A stretch of 64,000 nt of DNA. Source: Candidatus Zixiibacteriota bacterium (lineage in GTDB: Bacteria > Zixibacteria > MSB-5A5 > UBA10806 > 4484-95). The notes below the pieces were generated by a model that was not told where the DNA came from, ran no database searches, and was given only the letters and a program-made list of their open reading frames with translations. A program made the translations under genes and the position numbers. The first letter of the stretch is position 1, and each line of letters begins with the position of its first letter. Shown piece by piece: positions 46,431 to 55,187 of this stretch. The DNA is taken from the NCBI GenBank assembly GCA_024231855.1, contig JAAEQD010000106.1, positions 124,001 to 188,000 of the forward strand, written 5' to 3'.

Positions 46431-47201
46431 CTAGCCAAATAAAATATGAGCCACGATATAATCTGAAATCAAAATCATTACACTGGAATAGACCACCGCC
46501 TTGGTTGTCGATAAACCGACCCCCTCGGCGCCGCCGGTTGTTTTAAAGCCGTGATAGCAGCCGACAATCGCGATAATCATCCCGAAAATGCCCGATTTGA
46601 GCAACCCGCCAAACAAATCGCGTAAATCGAAAAACATCTTTACGCCATTTAGAAAAGTATAAGCCGAAATATCAATAAAGATAAGCGCTACGAGCAGCGC
46701 ACCCATTATGGCTACGAAATTGGCGAAAATAGTTAAAACCGGCAGCATAAGCAATCCCGCTATAAACCGGGGTACCGCCAGAAACCGGACCGGGTCGAGA
46801 GCCATCGTATCCAGGGCATCGATTTGCTCGGTAACTTTCATCGTACCCAGCTCGGCGGCAATCGAGGCGCCTACTCGACCGGCGACTACCAGGCCGGTAA
46901 GAACCGGCCCCAGCTCAATAATTACGGCCTTACCCACAGCCGTACCCAGATATCGCATAGGCACATAATTCTGAAACTGATAAGCGGCCTGTACGGCCGA
47001 TACCGCCCCGGTGAAAACCGAGGTGAACACGACCAAAGGCAATGAGGCAACGCCCATCATCAACATCTGCTCGGAGGTTAATCGAATGTTTTTTACGAAT
47101 AGGGGTAACGACTTAATAATCCTTCCGACCAGAATAGAAAACGCGCCGATCTCCGAAAGGAAAAACAGTACTCTCGAACCAAAGATTCGGATAATATTCA
47201 A
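46431..47201 (-). CDS. mlaE: ABC transporter permease MlaE
   Basis: Inner-membrane permease of the Mla phospholipid system. 256 aa with about five helices and the family signature VAGRVGASIAAELGTMKVTEQIDAL, plus the motif PVRFLAVPRFIAG. The N-terminal amphipathic helix (EIGAFSILVGRIIKSLPLF) and the C-terminal SSVMILISDYIVAHILFG fit the family. Six bases upstream of mlaF; dnaB ends upstream. Confidence 0.93.
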   Translation of the reverse strand: MNIIRIFGSRVLFFLSEIGAFSILVGRIIKSLPLFVKNIRLTSEQMLMMGVASLPLVVFTSVFTGAVSAVQAAYQFQNYVPMRYLGTAVGKAVIIELGPVLTGLVVAGRVGASIAAELGTMKVTEQIDALDTMALDPVRFLAVPRFIAGLLMLPVLTIFANFVAIMGALLVALIFIDISAYTFLNGVKMFFDLRDLFGGLLKSGIFGMIIAIVGCYHGFKTTGGAEGVGLSTTKAVVYSSVMILISDYIVAHILFG

Positions 47202-47260
47202 GGGGCTATCCTTTTCATATATAAGTATAATCGGCGACTTTGGCTAAATGGTTGAGTTCC

Positions 47261-48607
47261 CTACTCCGGCCCGGGGAAGCCATGATAGATATCCACCATC
47301 TCAAACCGGGCATAGTCTTTAATAAAAGCCAGATCGATCTTACCGGTCGGGCCGTTACGCTGCTTAGAAAGCAGGATTTCAGCTTCGGGGCCCCAATGGC
47401 CGTCCTCATCCCGGGGGCGATGGATGAATATGACGACATCCGCGTCCTGCTCGATCGCGCCGGATTCTCTCAAATCAGAAAGCTGAGGTTTGGCATCTTT
47501 TCCCCGCATCTCCACCTGACGGGAAAGCTGGGATAGCGCGATAACCGGTACCTGTAGTTCACGAGCCATAGCCTTCAATGATCTGGATATAAATGAAATT
47601 TCCTGCTGACGGCTTTCCGCGTGGCGTGGGCCCTGCACGAGTTGAAGGTAATCTATTACAACCAATCCGATATTTTCGCGAGTCTTCAGCCGCCGCGCCT
47701 TGGCTCTCATCTCGAGGACAGTCATCGATGGCGTATCATCGATAAAAATCGGCGCCTCGGAAAGAGGGCCAACTGCAATCGAAAGATTGGTCCACTGGTC
47801 ATCGGCCAGCCTGCCGGTTCTCATCAGATGAGAGGATATCCGGGCCCGGCTGCACAGTAATCGCTGGGCCAATTGCTCTTTGGACATCTCCAGTGAAAAT
47901 ATGACGACTGGCGTTTTCTGGTCCACCGCCAGATGCTCGGCAATATTCAGGCTGAAAGATGTTTTACCCACTGATGGGCGACAGGCGATAACGATCAGGT
48001 CGGATTTCTGGAAGCCGGAAGTCAACTCATCGAGAGGCGCCCAGCCGCTGGGCACGCCGGTTAAGAATCCCTCACGCTGTGAATACTGCTCGATTGCCTG
48101 GAACGTGCCGGGCAGAATCTCGCCCAGCGGAGTAAACGCCCCTTTAAGCTTGCTCTCCTTGATTGAGAATATTTCCTGCTCGGCCGAATCAAGAAGGTCA
48201 TCCACGTTCTGTGTCTGGTCGTAGACTCTCGATAGTATAGCGTTGGCCGACTCTATCAGGCTGTTGAGCGTGGCTTTTTCCAGGACGATATTAGCGTGAT
48301 GTTCGATATTGGCGACACTTGGGGTGGCCTCCGTTAAGCCGGCCAGATAGGCCCGTCCACCGACATCCTCAAGCTGATCGCGGCTGGTCAGTTCGTGCGA
48401 GATAGTCAGCAAGTCGGCCGGTTCGCCCTTGTCGTAGAGATCGATTATCGCCTTGAAAATTTTCCTGTGAGCGGGACGGTAGAAAAAGCGGTCGACCAAC
48501 AGTTCGGCGGCGGCATCGATTGCTTCTCGTGAGAGAAGCATCGCGCCCAATACGGCCTGTTCGGCCTCAAGAGCTTGCGGTGGTATTTTATCTATTACTT
48601 CAGCCAT
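47261..48607 (-). CDS. dnaB: Replicative DNA helicase DnaB
   Basis: Hexameric 5'-3' helicase of the replication fork. 448 aa. The N-terminal domain (15-130, PPQALEAEQAVLGAMLLSREAI) is followed by a RecA-like domain with Walker A CRPSVGKTS (209-217), VVIFSLEMSKEQLAQRLL, Walker B VVIDYLQL and RLKSxxREL-type SLKAMARELQVPVIALSQLSR. No intein. The start lies 3 bp after the udg stop, so coaBC-udg-dnaB form one transcript. Confidence 0.96.
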   Translation of the reverse strand: MAEVIDKIPPQALEAEQAVLGAMLLSREAIDAAAELLVDRFFYRPAHRKIFKAIIDLYDKGEPADLLTISHELTSRDQLEDVGGRAYLAGLTEATPSVANIEHHANIVLEKATLNSLIESANAILSRVYDQTQNVDDLLDSAEQEIFSIKESKLKGAFTPLGEILPGTFQAIEQYSQREGFLTGVPSGWAPLDELTSGFQKSDLIVIACRPSVGKTSFSLNIAEHLAVDQKTPVVIFSLEMSKEQLAQRLLCSRARISSHLMRTGRLADDQWTNLSIAVGPLSEAPIFIDDTPSMTVLEMRAKARRLKTRENIGLVVIDYLQLVQGPRHAESRQQEISFISRSLKAMARELQVPVIALSQLSRQVEMRGKDAKPQLSDLRESGAIEQDADVVIFIHRPRDEDGHWGPEAEILLSKQRNGPTGKIDLAFIKDYARFEMVDIYHGFPGPE

Positions 48608-48610
48608 TTA

Positions 48611-49324
48611 TTATTTCAACTCCTCTAATTTCTTCAGAATTTTCTGCATATCCTCCCAGGTCGGCCGCTTGAAGTGGGGATTGCGCAGAAGCGCCGCCGG
48701 ATGATAAGTCGCTGTCAGTAAGGTGCCATGGTAATCGAACCATTTGTCGCGCATCTTGCCGAGAGACATGTCGGTTTGAAGTAGCCGTTGTGCCGATATT
48801 CGCCCCAAACAGCAGACTATTTTCGGCTTGATCAATTGAATTTGCTTATGAAGGTACAACTCGCAAACCTGGGCCTCTTCGGGTTTGGGATCGCGATTGT
48901 TCGGTGGCCGGCATTTGAGGATATTGGCGATAAAAACATCATCGCGGGAAAGTTTCATCGCCGCCAGTATCTTATCCAGAAGTTTACCGGCACGGCCGAC
49001 AAACGGCTCGCCCAGACGGTCCTCCTCGGCGCCGGGAGCCTCGCCCACGAACATGATATCGGCCTCCGGATTGCCCACGCCGAAAACGAACCTCGTCCGT
49101 GTTTGACCCAAAGCGCATTTCTGGCAGTCGCAGATAGCGGAGTACAGGTCATCGAGATTTTCAGCTGACTCAAAATTATCTATGGCGACAGTGTCTCCGG
49201 CAATAATATCCGGCTCCACTATCGGTATTTCCGAATCGAATGGTTTATAAATTACCTGCTCGCCCATCTCAGCGCGCTGCTGAAGGTAGCGATGGATCAT
49301 ATCTTGAACGTTTTCGTGCATCAC
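48611..49324 (-). CDS. Family 4 uracil-DNA glycosylase
   Basis: A [4Fe-4S]-containing uracil-DNA glycosylase of family 4. Residues 1-70 form a variable extension, then [16 protein letters not shown] (first two cluster cysteines), GEAPGAEED (uracil-binding loop), [14 protein letters not shown] and EAQVCELY (the other two cysteines), and the HPAALLR motif. 237 aa. The start overlaps coaBC's stop (GTGATG across TGA), so translation is coupled. It removes uracil from DNA and shares a transcript with the helicase gene. Confidence 0.93.
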   Translation of the reverse strand: MMHENVQDMIHRYLQQRAEMGEQVIYKPFDSEIPIVEPDIIAGDTVAIDNFESAENLDDLYSAICDCQKCALGQTRTRFVFGVGNPEADIMFVGEAPGAEEDRLGEPFVGRAGKLLDKILAAMKLSRDDVFIANILKCRPPNNRDPKPEEAQVCELYLHKQIQLIKPKIVCCLGRISAQRLLQTDMSLGKMRDKWFDYHGTLLTATYHPAALLRNPHFKRPTWEDMQKILKKLEELK

Positions 49325-50532
49325 TTTTTCTTACGCTTAAGAAGCTTTATTACTTCATCCAGGATTTTACCGGCCAGGTCGCTTTTGGTCATTGTCGGCA
49401 GATCAGTCGCTCGTTTGCCCTTAACGAATATCGATGCTTTATTGCAATCCGACCCGAATTCGACACCCTTGAGGGTCGGGTTGTTGGCCACTATCATATC
49501 GAGCTTCTTTTCAAGCATCTTTTTCTGCGCGGCGGCTTTCAGGTTCTGGGTTTCAAGCGCGAAACCAACCAGTATCTTCCTGCCGCGACGTTTGGCCAGG
49601 GTGCTAATGATATCGGGATTTTTAGTCATCAGCATATTCTGGTCAGATTTGGTTTTCTTTATCTTCTGACGACTATAGATTTTCGGCTTATAATCGGCCA
49701 CGGCCGCGGTCATGATCACGACATCGATATATTTGTATTTGGCCTCGATAGCTTTCAGCATCTGATCGGCGGTCTCGATATTGACCAACTCGACGCCCGA
49801 TGGCGGCGTAATCGCAACCGGCCCGGAAACCAGGATCACTCTGGCGCCACGGTCTTTGGCGATCTCGGCTATAGCATAGCCCATTTTACCCGATGACCTG
49901 TTCGAGATAAAGCGTACAGGATCAAACGGCTCGACTGTCGGTCCGGCGGTCACCAGGATTCGGTATTTCTCCAGATCGGCTTTAGACTGAAGGATTTTCT
50001 CGATACTTTTATATACCTCGGTTGGCTCGGCCATGCGCCCCTCAGCTTCGATTAAGCTGGCGAGGTGGCCTTTGGTAGGGCCAACAAGTTCGATGCCCTG
50101 CTCTTTTAATGTTTTGATATTGCGCTTGGTGGCGAAATTGTTCCACATCTTCACGTTCATGGCCGGGGCGACCAATTTCGGGCCATCGTAGGCCAGAAGC
50201 TGCGTCGACAGCACCTCATCGGCGATACCGGCGGCCATCTTGGCGATAATATTAGCAGTAGCCGGAGCAATCACGAACAGATCGGCCCAATCCGCCCAGC
50301 TTACATGTTCGAGGCTGTCTCGGCCGGGGTCCCACATGGAGGTCGACACCGATTCGGCGCCCAATGCCGAAAAGGTAAGCGGAGTAACGAATTTCGAGGC
50401 GGACTCAGTCATCACGACCCGCACAGAAGCGCCGGCTTTGACCAGCATCCGCAACAATTCGCAGATTTTAAACGCGGCAATCCCGCCGGAGATACCGATC
50501 AGGACTTTTTTATTTTTCAGGTTGGACGGCAT
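49321..50532 (-). CDS. coaBC: Phosphopantothenoylcysteine synthetase/decarboxylase CoaBC
   Basis: Bifunctional flavoprotein of coenzyme A synthesis. CoaC half: GISGGIAAFKICELLR, PATANIIAKMAAGIADEV, and PAMNVKMWNN with the active-site Asn. The later loop reads HLASLIEAEGRMAEP, whereas many relatives have ACG-GRM with a catalytic Cys; the Cys is missing here. CoaB half: ILVTAGPTVEPFDPVRFISN, SSGKMGYAIAE, and the ending VVGFALETQN-type GFALETQN. The start is set at 50532 since AAGGGAG precedes it; the track's start adds 20 codons. Confidence 0.93.
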   Translation of the reverse strand: MPSNLKNKKVLIGISGGIAAFKICELLRMLVKAGASVRVVMTESASKFVTPLTFSALGAESVSTSMWDPGRDSLEHVSWADWADLFVIAPATANIIAKMAAGIADEVLSTQLLAYDGPKLVAPAMNVKMWNNFATKRNIKTLKEQGIELVGPTKGHLASLIEAEGRMAEPTEVYKSIEKILQSKADLEKYRILVTAGPTVEPFDPVRFISNRSSGKMGYAIAEIAKDRGARVILVSGPVAITPPSGVELVNIETADQMLKAIEAKYKYIDVVIMTAAVADYKPKIYSRQKIKKTKSDQNMLMTKNPDIISTLAKRRGRKILVGFALETQNLKAAAQKKMLEKKLDMIVANNPTLKGVEFGSDCNKASIFVKGKRATDLPTMTKSDLAGKILDEVIKLLKRKKK

Positions 50533-50557
50533 AGTTTTCTCCCTTTTGGGTATATGA

Positions 50558-50586
50558 ATATTATCATATAAAACAATCAAAAGCAA
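50558..50586 (-). promoter_or_regulatory. Candidate promoter of coaBC-udg-dnaB
   Basis: Minus strand TTGCTT (50581-50586), 17 bp, TAATAT (50558-50563), close before the coaBC start at 50532. Both boxes are moderate matches. Confidence 0.4.
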
Positions 50587-50659
50587 CAACATTGAATTAA
50601 CAAGTTTTCAACGGTTTCCACAAGGGGAATAAAAGAAATATAGCTTTAAGGGAATATAA

Positions 50660-50688
50660 TTGCTTTCCCGGCGTACTATTATTAGAAT
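50660..50688 (+). promoter_or_regulatory. Candidate promoter of the TPR gene
   Basis: TTGCTT (50660-50665), 17 bp, TAGAAT (50683-50688), shortly before AAGGAG and the GTG at 50709. Divergent from the coaBC promoter. Confidence 0.45.
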
Positions 50689-50708
50689 AGGCTTTAAGGA
50701 GCGTATTA

Positions 50709-51494
50709 GTGATCAATAAGAAAGTCTTAAAATTACTCATTATATTCTGCTTACTGCAAAATACGGCGTTGGTTTACGCTGATGAGAACCAAGCGCATCC
50801 CAACTACTGGTTTGAGCAAGCCAAATTCCTCCTGGATACCAATTCCCCTGACACCAATTCGATAAGCAAAGCCTATAAAATGATAAAAAAGGCTGTGGCA
50901 AGTAATCCCTCAAGGATCGAGCATTGGGAGTACGCGGCATTAGCGAGTTATAGGTGCCGTGATTTTGAAGCGGCGCTTAAATATCATGAAAAATATTTCA
51001 AAATGGGTGGCGAAAACCTTCAGGCAAAGCAAAATTACGCTAATACTCTGATAAAAATGGAAAAGTATCAAAAAGCAATTGACGCATATTCTAGCTTGGT
51101 TAAATCAAACGCTAATGATTATAAATCCCACTGTCTTCTTGGTATGTTATATAATTTTACTCACCAGGACGAAAAGGCTATTCCGCATTTGGAGATTGTG
51201 CTTGCCGATAGCAGTGACGAAACAATCAATAAGAAGAGAAAAACTTTAACTATAAGCCTTGGCTGGAGTTATTTAACGATTAATGAATTCAAAAAAACAA
51301 TAGATTTGCTCGAACCATATATTGAGTTCAATCCTCAACACAAAAATATCGATGCCTTATGGATAATTGCCATGGCATACAAGGCACTTGATGAGTGTGA
51401 AAAGGCGCATGAATATTGTGGGAAAGTACTGGATATAGAACCAAGACACAAGCCCTGCAAAGAGTGGTTTACCAGAAGATCCCCCTGTGGATAA
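50709..51494 (+). CDS. Exported tetratricopeptide-repeat protein
   Basis: A 261-aa protein with a signal peptide (LLIIFCLLQNTALVYAD) and about five TPRs (AALASYRCRDFEAALKYHEK, YANTLIKMEKYQKAIDAYSS, LLGMLYNFTHQDEKAIPHLE, AMAYKALDECEKAHEYCGKV). Probably periplasmic and used as a protein-binding scaffold. The GTG start has AAGGAG 7 nt upstream. It ends with two cysteines in the last repeat and RRSPCG. No operon partner; family C repeats follow. Confidence 0.8.
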   Translation: MINKKVLKLLIIFCLLQNTALVYADENQAHPNYWFEQAKFLLDTNSPDTNSISKAYKMIKKAVASNPSRIEHWEYAALASYRCRDFEAALKYHEKYFKMGGENLQAKQNYANTLIKMEKYQKAIDAYSSLVKSNANDYKSHCLLGMLYNFTHQDEKAIPHLEIVLADSSDETINKKRKTLTISLGWSYLTINEFKKTIDLLEPYIEFNPQHKNIDALWIIAMAYKALDECEKAHEYCGKVLDIEPRHKPCKEWFTRRSPCG

Positions 51495-51540
51495 ATAATT
51501 AATCCGATATAGCTATCTAATTGATAATTAATAAAGCCCT

Positions 51541-51585
51541 GTCATTGCGAGGAATCCCGCCCCAAGCGGGATGACGCGGCAATCC
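51541..51585 (+). repeat. CATTGCGAGG repeat, left of the GIY-YIG gene (family C)
   Basis: GTCATTGCGAGGAATCCCGC ... GCGGGATGACGCGGCAATC: the outer GTCATTGCGAGGA is the exact reverse complement of TCCTCGCAATGAC at 51944-51956, and the inner GGCAATCCGT matches ACGGATTGCC at 51922-51931. Confidence 0.75.
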
Positions 51586-51611
51586 GTATCGATTCCAGGA
51601 GAAACTTTATT

Positions 51612-51899
51612 CTATAATCTTTTATATAAATCCAGCCAATCAGGATTGAATTTATCTATAAGCTCGATTTTCTTCTTTCGTGAGCCGGCTTTGATCTGTT
51701 TTTCTCTGGATATCGCGTTATAAGGATCATCGAATATCTCATAGTAAACTAATTTATCGAGATTATATCTTTTCGAAAATCCTTTGGTAAGTTTGTTTTT
51801 ATGTTTATAAACGCGTTTTACAAGATTTCTTGTTATACCGGTATAGAGAACGGTATTGTTTTTATTTGTAATAATATATACGTAATAATTTTGATTCAT
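51612..51899 (-). CDS. GIY-YIG nuclease-domain protein
   Basis: A 95-aa single-domain GIY-YIG protein of the small UvrC-like/UPF0213 type: YVYIITNKNNTVLYTGIT (the YVY/YTG version of GIY-YIG), the arginine in NLVKRVYKHKN, and the YYEIFDDPYNAISREKQIK motif with catalytic Glu. The start is the ATG at 51899, and it is flanked on both sides by inverted copies of the CATTGCGAGG repeat. Such genes occur scattered in many genomes with repeats of this type; their role is not established. Confidence 0.9.
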   Translation of the reverse strand: MNQNYYVYIITNKNNTVLYTGITRNLVKRVYKHKNKLTKGFSKRYNLDKLVYYEIFDDPYNAISREKQIKAGSRKKKIELIDKFNPDWLDLYKRL

Positions 51900-51921
51900 T
51901 TTATCATTCTGCCGATTTTTA

Positions 51922-52021
51922 ACGGATTGCCACGTCGCTTCGCTCCTCGCAATGACAGCCTTCTTTTAATAAAACGTCATTGCAAGGAATTCAGCCCCAA
52001 GCGGGATGACGCGGCAATCTG
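51922..52021. repeat. CATTGCGAGG repeats, right of the GIY-YIG gene (family C)
   Basis: Two units: one inverted (ACGGATTGCCACGTCGCTTC ... CTCGCAATGACAG, 51922-51958) and one direct (CGTCATTGCAAGGAATTCAG ... GCGGGATGACGCGGCAATC, 51975-52021). The first is the mirror partner of 51541-51585; the second is a direct copy of it. Confidence 0.75.
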
Positions 52022-52072
52022 TTTGCATCTTTGCAAACCTTTAACGTAAGTATAAGAAAGATTAAATATCAG

Positions 52073-53422
52073 TTAATCAGGCTTCTTCCCCCGCTCCTGG
52101 GCCATCTTCTTCAGCCACCAGTCGAGCTTCTCCTTGAGCTTGACCTCCAGGCCCCGGTCGGTGGGATGGTAGAACCGCTGGCCGGTCATTTCATCGGGCA
52201 GGCATTCCATGTAGGCGAAAGCGTCACTGTAATCATGCGCGTACTTGTAGCCTTTGCCGTAATCGAGTTCCTTCATCAGGCCGGTCGGGGCGTTTCGGAT
52301 CTGCAGTGGCGCGGGGAAATCGGGGTTGTCCTCGATTGCCTTTTTCGCGGCTTTTTCAGCCATATAGATTGAATTGGATTTCGGGGCCAGCGCCATGTAG
52401 ATCGCCGCCTGTCCCAGGGCAAGATCGCCCTCAGGTGAGCCGAGGAAATGGTATGTCTCTTTGGCGGCTAAAGCGATCTGGAGCGCCCTCGGATCGGCCA
52501 GGCCGATATCCTCGATAGCGAACCGGATCATCCGCCGAACGATATATAAAGCGTCCTCGCCCGCTGTAAGCATCCGGTAGAGCCAGTACAGCGAGGCGTC
52601 GACATCGGAGGCCCGAAGCGACTTGTGCAGAGCCGAGATCAGGTTGAAATGCTGATCGCCGTGCTTATCATACAGAAGCGACTTCTTCTGGATCGCCTCA
52701 TTAATCAGTTCGATTGTCAGCATCCGCTTGCCCGATTTATCCGGCTCGACATGTTCGACGGCGAACTCCAGACGGTTTAACGCCACCCGCGCGTCGCCAT
52801 CGGCTAAAGCGCTGAAATGCTCCAGCACATTGTTATCGAATGTGATATTCATCTCGCCAAGCCCGCGCTCTTTGTCGGTGATTGCCCGTTCGACTATCGC
52901 ACTGATATTCTCCAGCGAGAGAGCGTTAAGTGTATAGACCCGGCAGCGTGACAGCAACGCCGATATCACCTCAAATGACGGATTCTCGGTAGTCGCGCCA
53001 ATCAGCTCGATTGTGCCGGCCTCGACGTGCGGCAGGAACGCGTCCTGCTGGGCCTTGTTGAACCGATGGATCTCATCGACGAAAAGGATTGTCTTGCGGC
53101 CCTGGATAACCAGCCGCCGGTCGGCATGGCCGATTACCGCCTTGATCTCCTTGATCCCGGCGGTCACCGCCGAAAACGGCTCGAACTCGGCCTTGGAGTA
53201 GGCGGCGATCAGGCGGGCCAGGGTGGTCTTGCCCGAACCAGGCGGCCCCCACAGAATTATCGAGCCGACCCGGTCGGCCTTGATCGACTCATATAAGGGC
53301 TTGGCCGGCGCCAGTATATGTGTCTGGCCGACGAACTCCTCGAGGCTTTCCGGCCTCAGGCGATCCGCCAGCGGCGCTTTCGGTTTCTGTGATGATGAAC
53401 CCTCTTGCTCGAATAGTTCCAT
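52073..53422 (-). CDS. rarA: Replication-associated recombination protein RarA
   Basis: AAA+ clamp-loader-like ATPase (MgsA/WRNIP1 family) that acts at stalled forks. 449 aa. Walker A GPPGSGKT (59-66), Walker B TILFVDEIHRF, sensor 1 LIGATTENPSFEV, arginine finger ALLSRCRVY, then the C-terminal helical tetramer domain: KHGDQHFNLISALHKSLRASD, ARRRMIRFAIEDIGLADPRAL-type motif, and YKYAHDYSDAF. A radical-SAM gene lies 52 bp upstream. Confidence 0.95.
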   Translation of the reverse strand: MELFEQEGSSSQKPKAPLADRLRPESLEEFVGQTHILAPAKPLYESIKADRVGSIILWGPPGSGKTTLARLIAAYSKAEFEPFSAVTAGIKEIKAVIGHADRRLVIQGRKTILFVDEIHRFNKAQQDAFLPHVEAGTIELIGATTENPSFEVISALLSRCRVYTLNALSLENISAIVERAITDKERGLGEMNITFDNNVLEHFSALADGDARVALNRLEFAVEHVEPDKSGKRMLTIELINEAIQKKSLLYDKHGDQHFNLISALHKSLRASDVDASLYWLYRMLTAGEDALYIVRRMIRFAIEDIGLADPRALQIALAAKETYHFLGSPEGDLALGQAAIYMALAPKSNSIYMAEKAAKKAIEDNPDFPAPLQIRNAPTGLMKELDYGKGYKYAHDYSDAFAYMECLPDEMTGQRFYHPTDRGLEVKLKEKLDWWLKKMAQERGKKPD

Positions 53423-53474
53423 GTTCTAAAGATACACTGCACAAAAGGGCAGTGCAAGGGGAAAGTTGGGGGGG

Positions 53475-54938
53475 TTAGTCGGAGCTTACCGGAATTCTAT
53501 AATTTTGCGATTTAGATCTCGATTTGAAATACTGTTTATACAGCTTCCGTTTTAAGGGGTGGGCCATTACCCGCGATAGCACAACTTCTATTAGCGGCAG
53601 ATGATGAATTTGTGTCCCGGGCGATTTATTAGTTATTAATTTGGAAAGTAAACCAGTTAAAAGTAGTTTTAGATACCGTCTTAAGGAGAAAGCATCGTAA
53701 TACAATTTAGTGAAATAATTAAAGAAATCCTTCTCTTTTAGCCTGGTTGGTGTCACCCAGTGCATGAAATCGAAATAATCATAATCCATCATAATTTCTG
53801 CTTTACGCTTTTGATATAATGACGTGCCTGGTAGCGGCGTGGTTATTACAAATCGAGGTCTGATGATGTTATGATGTTCTATATATCCGCCTATTGCCTT
53901 AAAGTCTTTTTCCTCGAAGCCGGGGTCTATTAAAAAATATGTGGAAAAACTAATTTTGAAATCATTAAGAATACGAATTGCTTCCTGGTTAATATCAGAT
54001 GAAATTGACTTATTCAATTCAGTCAACGACCTGTCATTGGTGGCTTCAATACCAATCGTTAAGTTTGCCAGGCCGATTTTCTTCCACATGCGAAATAACT
54101 CAGGATTATTCACAATCGTGTCGGCCCTGCAATAACCTGAATATTCTTTTTTTACGCCCCAATCCTGTAATAAACAGGCTAATGCTTTCGCTCGCTTAAT
54201 ATCAGAAAAAGTATTGTCATCAGCGAAAAGTACGCGATGAGTATTAGTGGGAAGGCTTTTTACTTCCTCAAAAACGTCTTTCGCGTTTCGTACAAAATAT
54301 TTTCCCCGAGCGGCTTTCCAACACGCGCAGAATACACATCGATAAGGACACCCCCGGGAGGTATTTACCAGCGTGGTGGGCCGACCTAATTCGTCTTTAT
54401 AATATCCGGTATATGCCGCCGTCAATTGTCTGTCCGGCAGCGGGACATCATCAGCCTCAATGTCGTGCGCGGGCTTGGGGGAATTGACCGGAATTCCATC
54501 GTTTAAGTAAATGACTCCGGAAACAGAATCGGGGAGCTCGTTGTGGTCAATTGAATTAATATATAGAGGAAAAGTTTTTTCAGCCCAGCCGATGAAAATA
54601 GCATCAGTGTCTTTACTGTAAAAATCGTATGGCGCTAATGTGGGGTGATTGCCGCCCACTATGTTTTTCGCTCCCGGTAGAATTTCTTTTACGAATCTTA
54701 ATACTTTCAAGGCCGCGTTGACATCTATAGTATTGTTTACTGTGATACCTACTATATCGGGCGAGAATGATAACAGAACTTGTTTTAAGTATGACAGAGA
54801 ATCAAACCGTAAATCTATTATTTTAACAGAATGTCTTGGGACGGTAGCGGCTAGTATTTCCAAAGGCAAAGGTTCGAAATTAGTCGGCGCTAATACCTTT
54901 TCGTTCTGAGGGGGAAATAAAAGCAAAACCTTTGCCAT
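53475..54938 (-). CDS. B12-binding-domain radical SAM protein
   Basis: A 487-aa protein with an N-terminal cobalamin-binding-like Rossmann domain (1-150; KVLLLFPPQNEKV, SPDIVGITVNNTI, NIVGGNHPTLAP) but no clear DxHxxG lower-ligand motif. The radical-SAM core has the cluster motif GCPYRCVFCACW (Cys197/201/204) and motifs such as FADDNTFSDIKRA and IGIEATNDRSL. This plan is that of B12-type methyltransferases or cyclases of the BchE/hopanoid group; substrate not readable. It is upstream of rarA, on the same strand. Confidence 0.85.
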   Translation of the reverse strand: MAKVLLLFPPQNEKVLAPTNFEPLPLEILAATVPRHSVKIIDLRFDSLSYLKQVLLSFSPDIVGITVNNTIDVNAALKVLRFVKEILPGAKNIVGGNHPTLAPYDFYSKDTDAIFIGWAEKTFPLYINSIDHNELPDSVSGVIYLNDGIPVNSPKPAHDIEADDVPLPDRQLTAAYTGYYKDELGRPTTLVNTSRGCPYRCVFCACWKAARGKYFVRNAKDVFEEVKSLPTNTHRVLFADDNTFSDIKRAKALACLLQDWGVKKEYSGYCRADTIVNNPELFRMWKKIGLANLTIGIEATNDRSLTELNKSISSDINQEAIRILNDFKISFSTYFLIDPGFEEKDFKAIGGYIEHHNIIRPRFVITTPLPGTSLYQKRKAEIMMDYDYFDFMHWVTPTRLKEKDFFNYFTKLYYDAFSLRRYLKLLLTGLLSKLITNKSPGTQIHHLPLIEVVLSRVMAHPLKRKLYKQYFKSRSKSQNYRIPVSSD

Positions 54939-55187
54939 TTTGAATACGATCCTTGTCTGAATATCTCTGTCAACTTGATAATGAATAAAAGATTATCTAA
55001 ATATATCAATTCCTGCAATTTTATGCAAATAAAACCTCTTTGCGATTATTCGGAAGGCCAGGTGACTTCTCCCCTCGTCCCCAAATAGAATTAGGGAACT
55101 CGAATACTACTTGCCTTTCCCGCAAATCATACTATAATAAACCAGTAATGAAACTAATTCGCTATCAACCGGGCTTCGGAGATAACT
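54939..55187. other. Intergenic region, 249 bp
   Basis: A/T-rich divergent spacer between the radical-SAM gene and the DUF362 gene. Nothing recognised apart from CGGAGATAACT before the DUF362 ATG. Confidence 0.3.
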
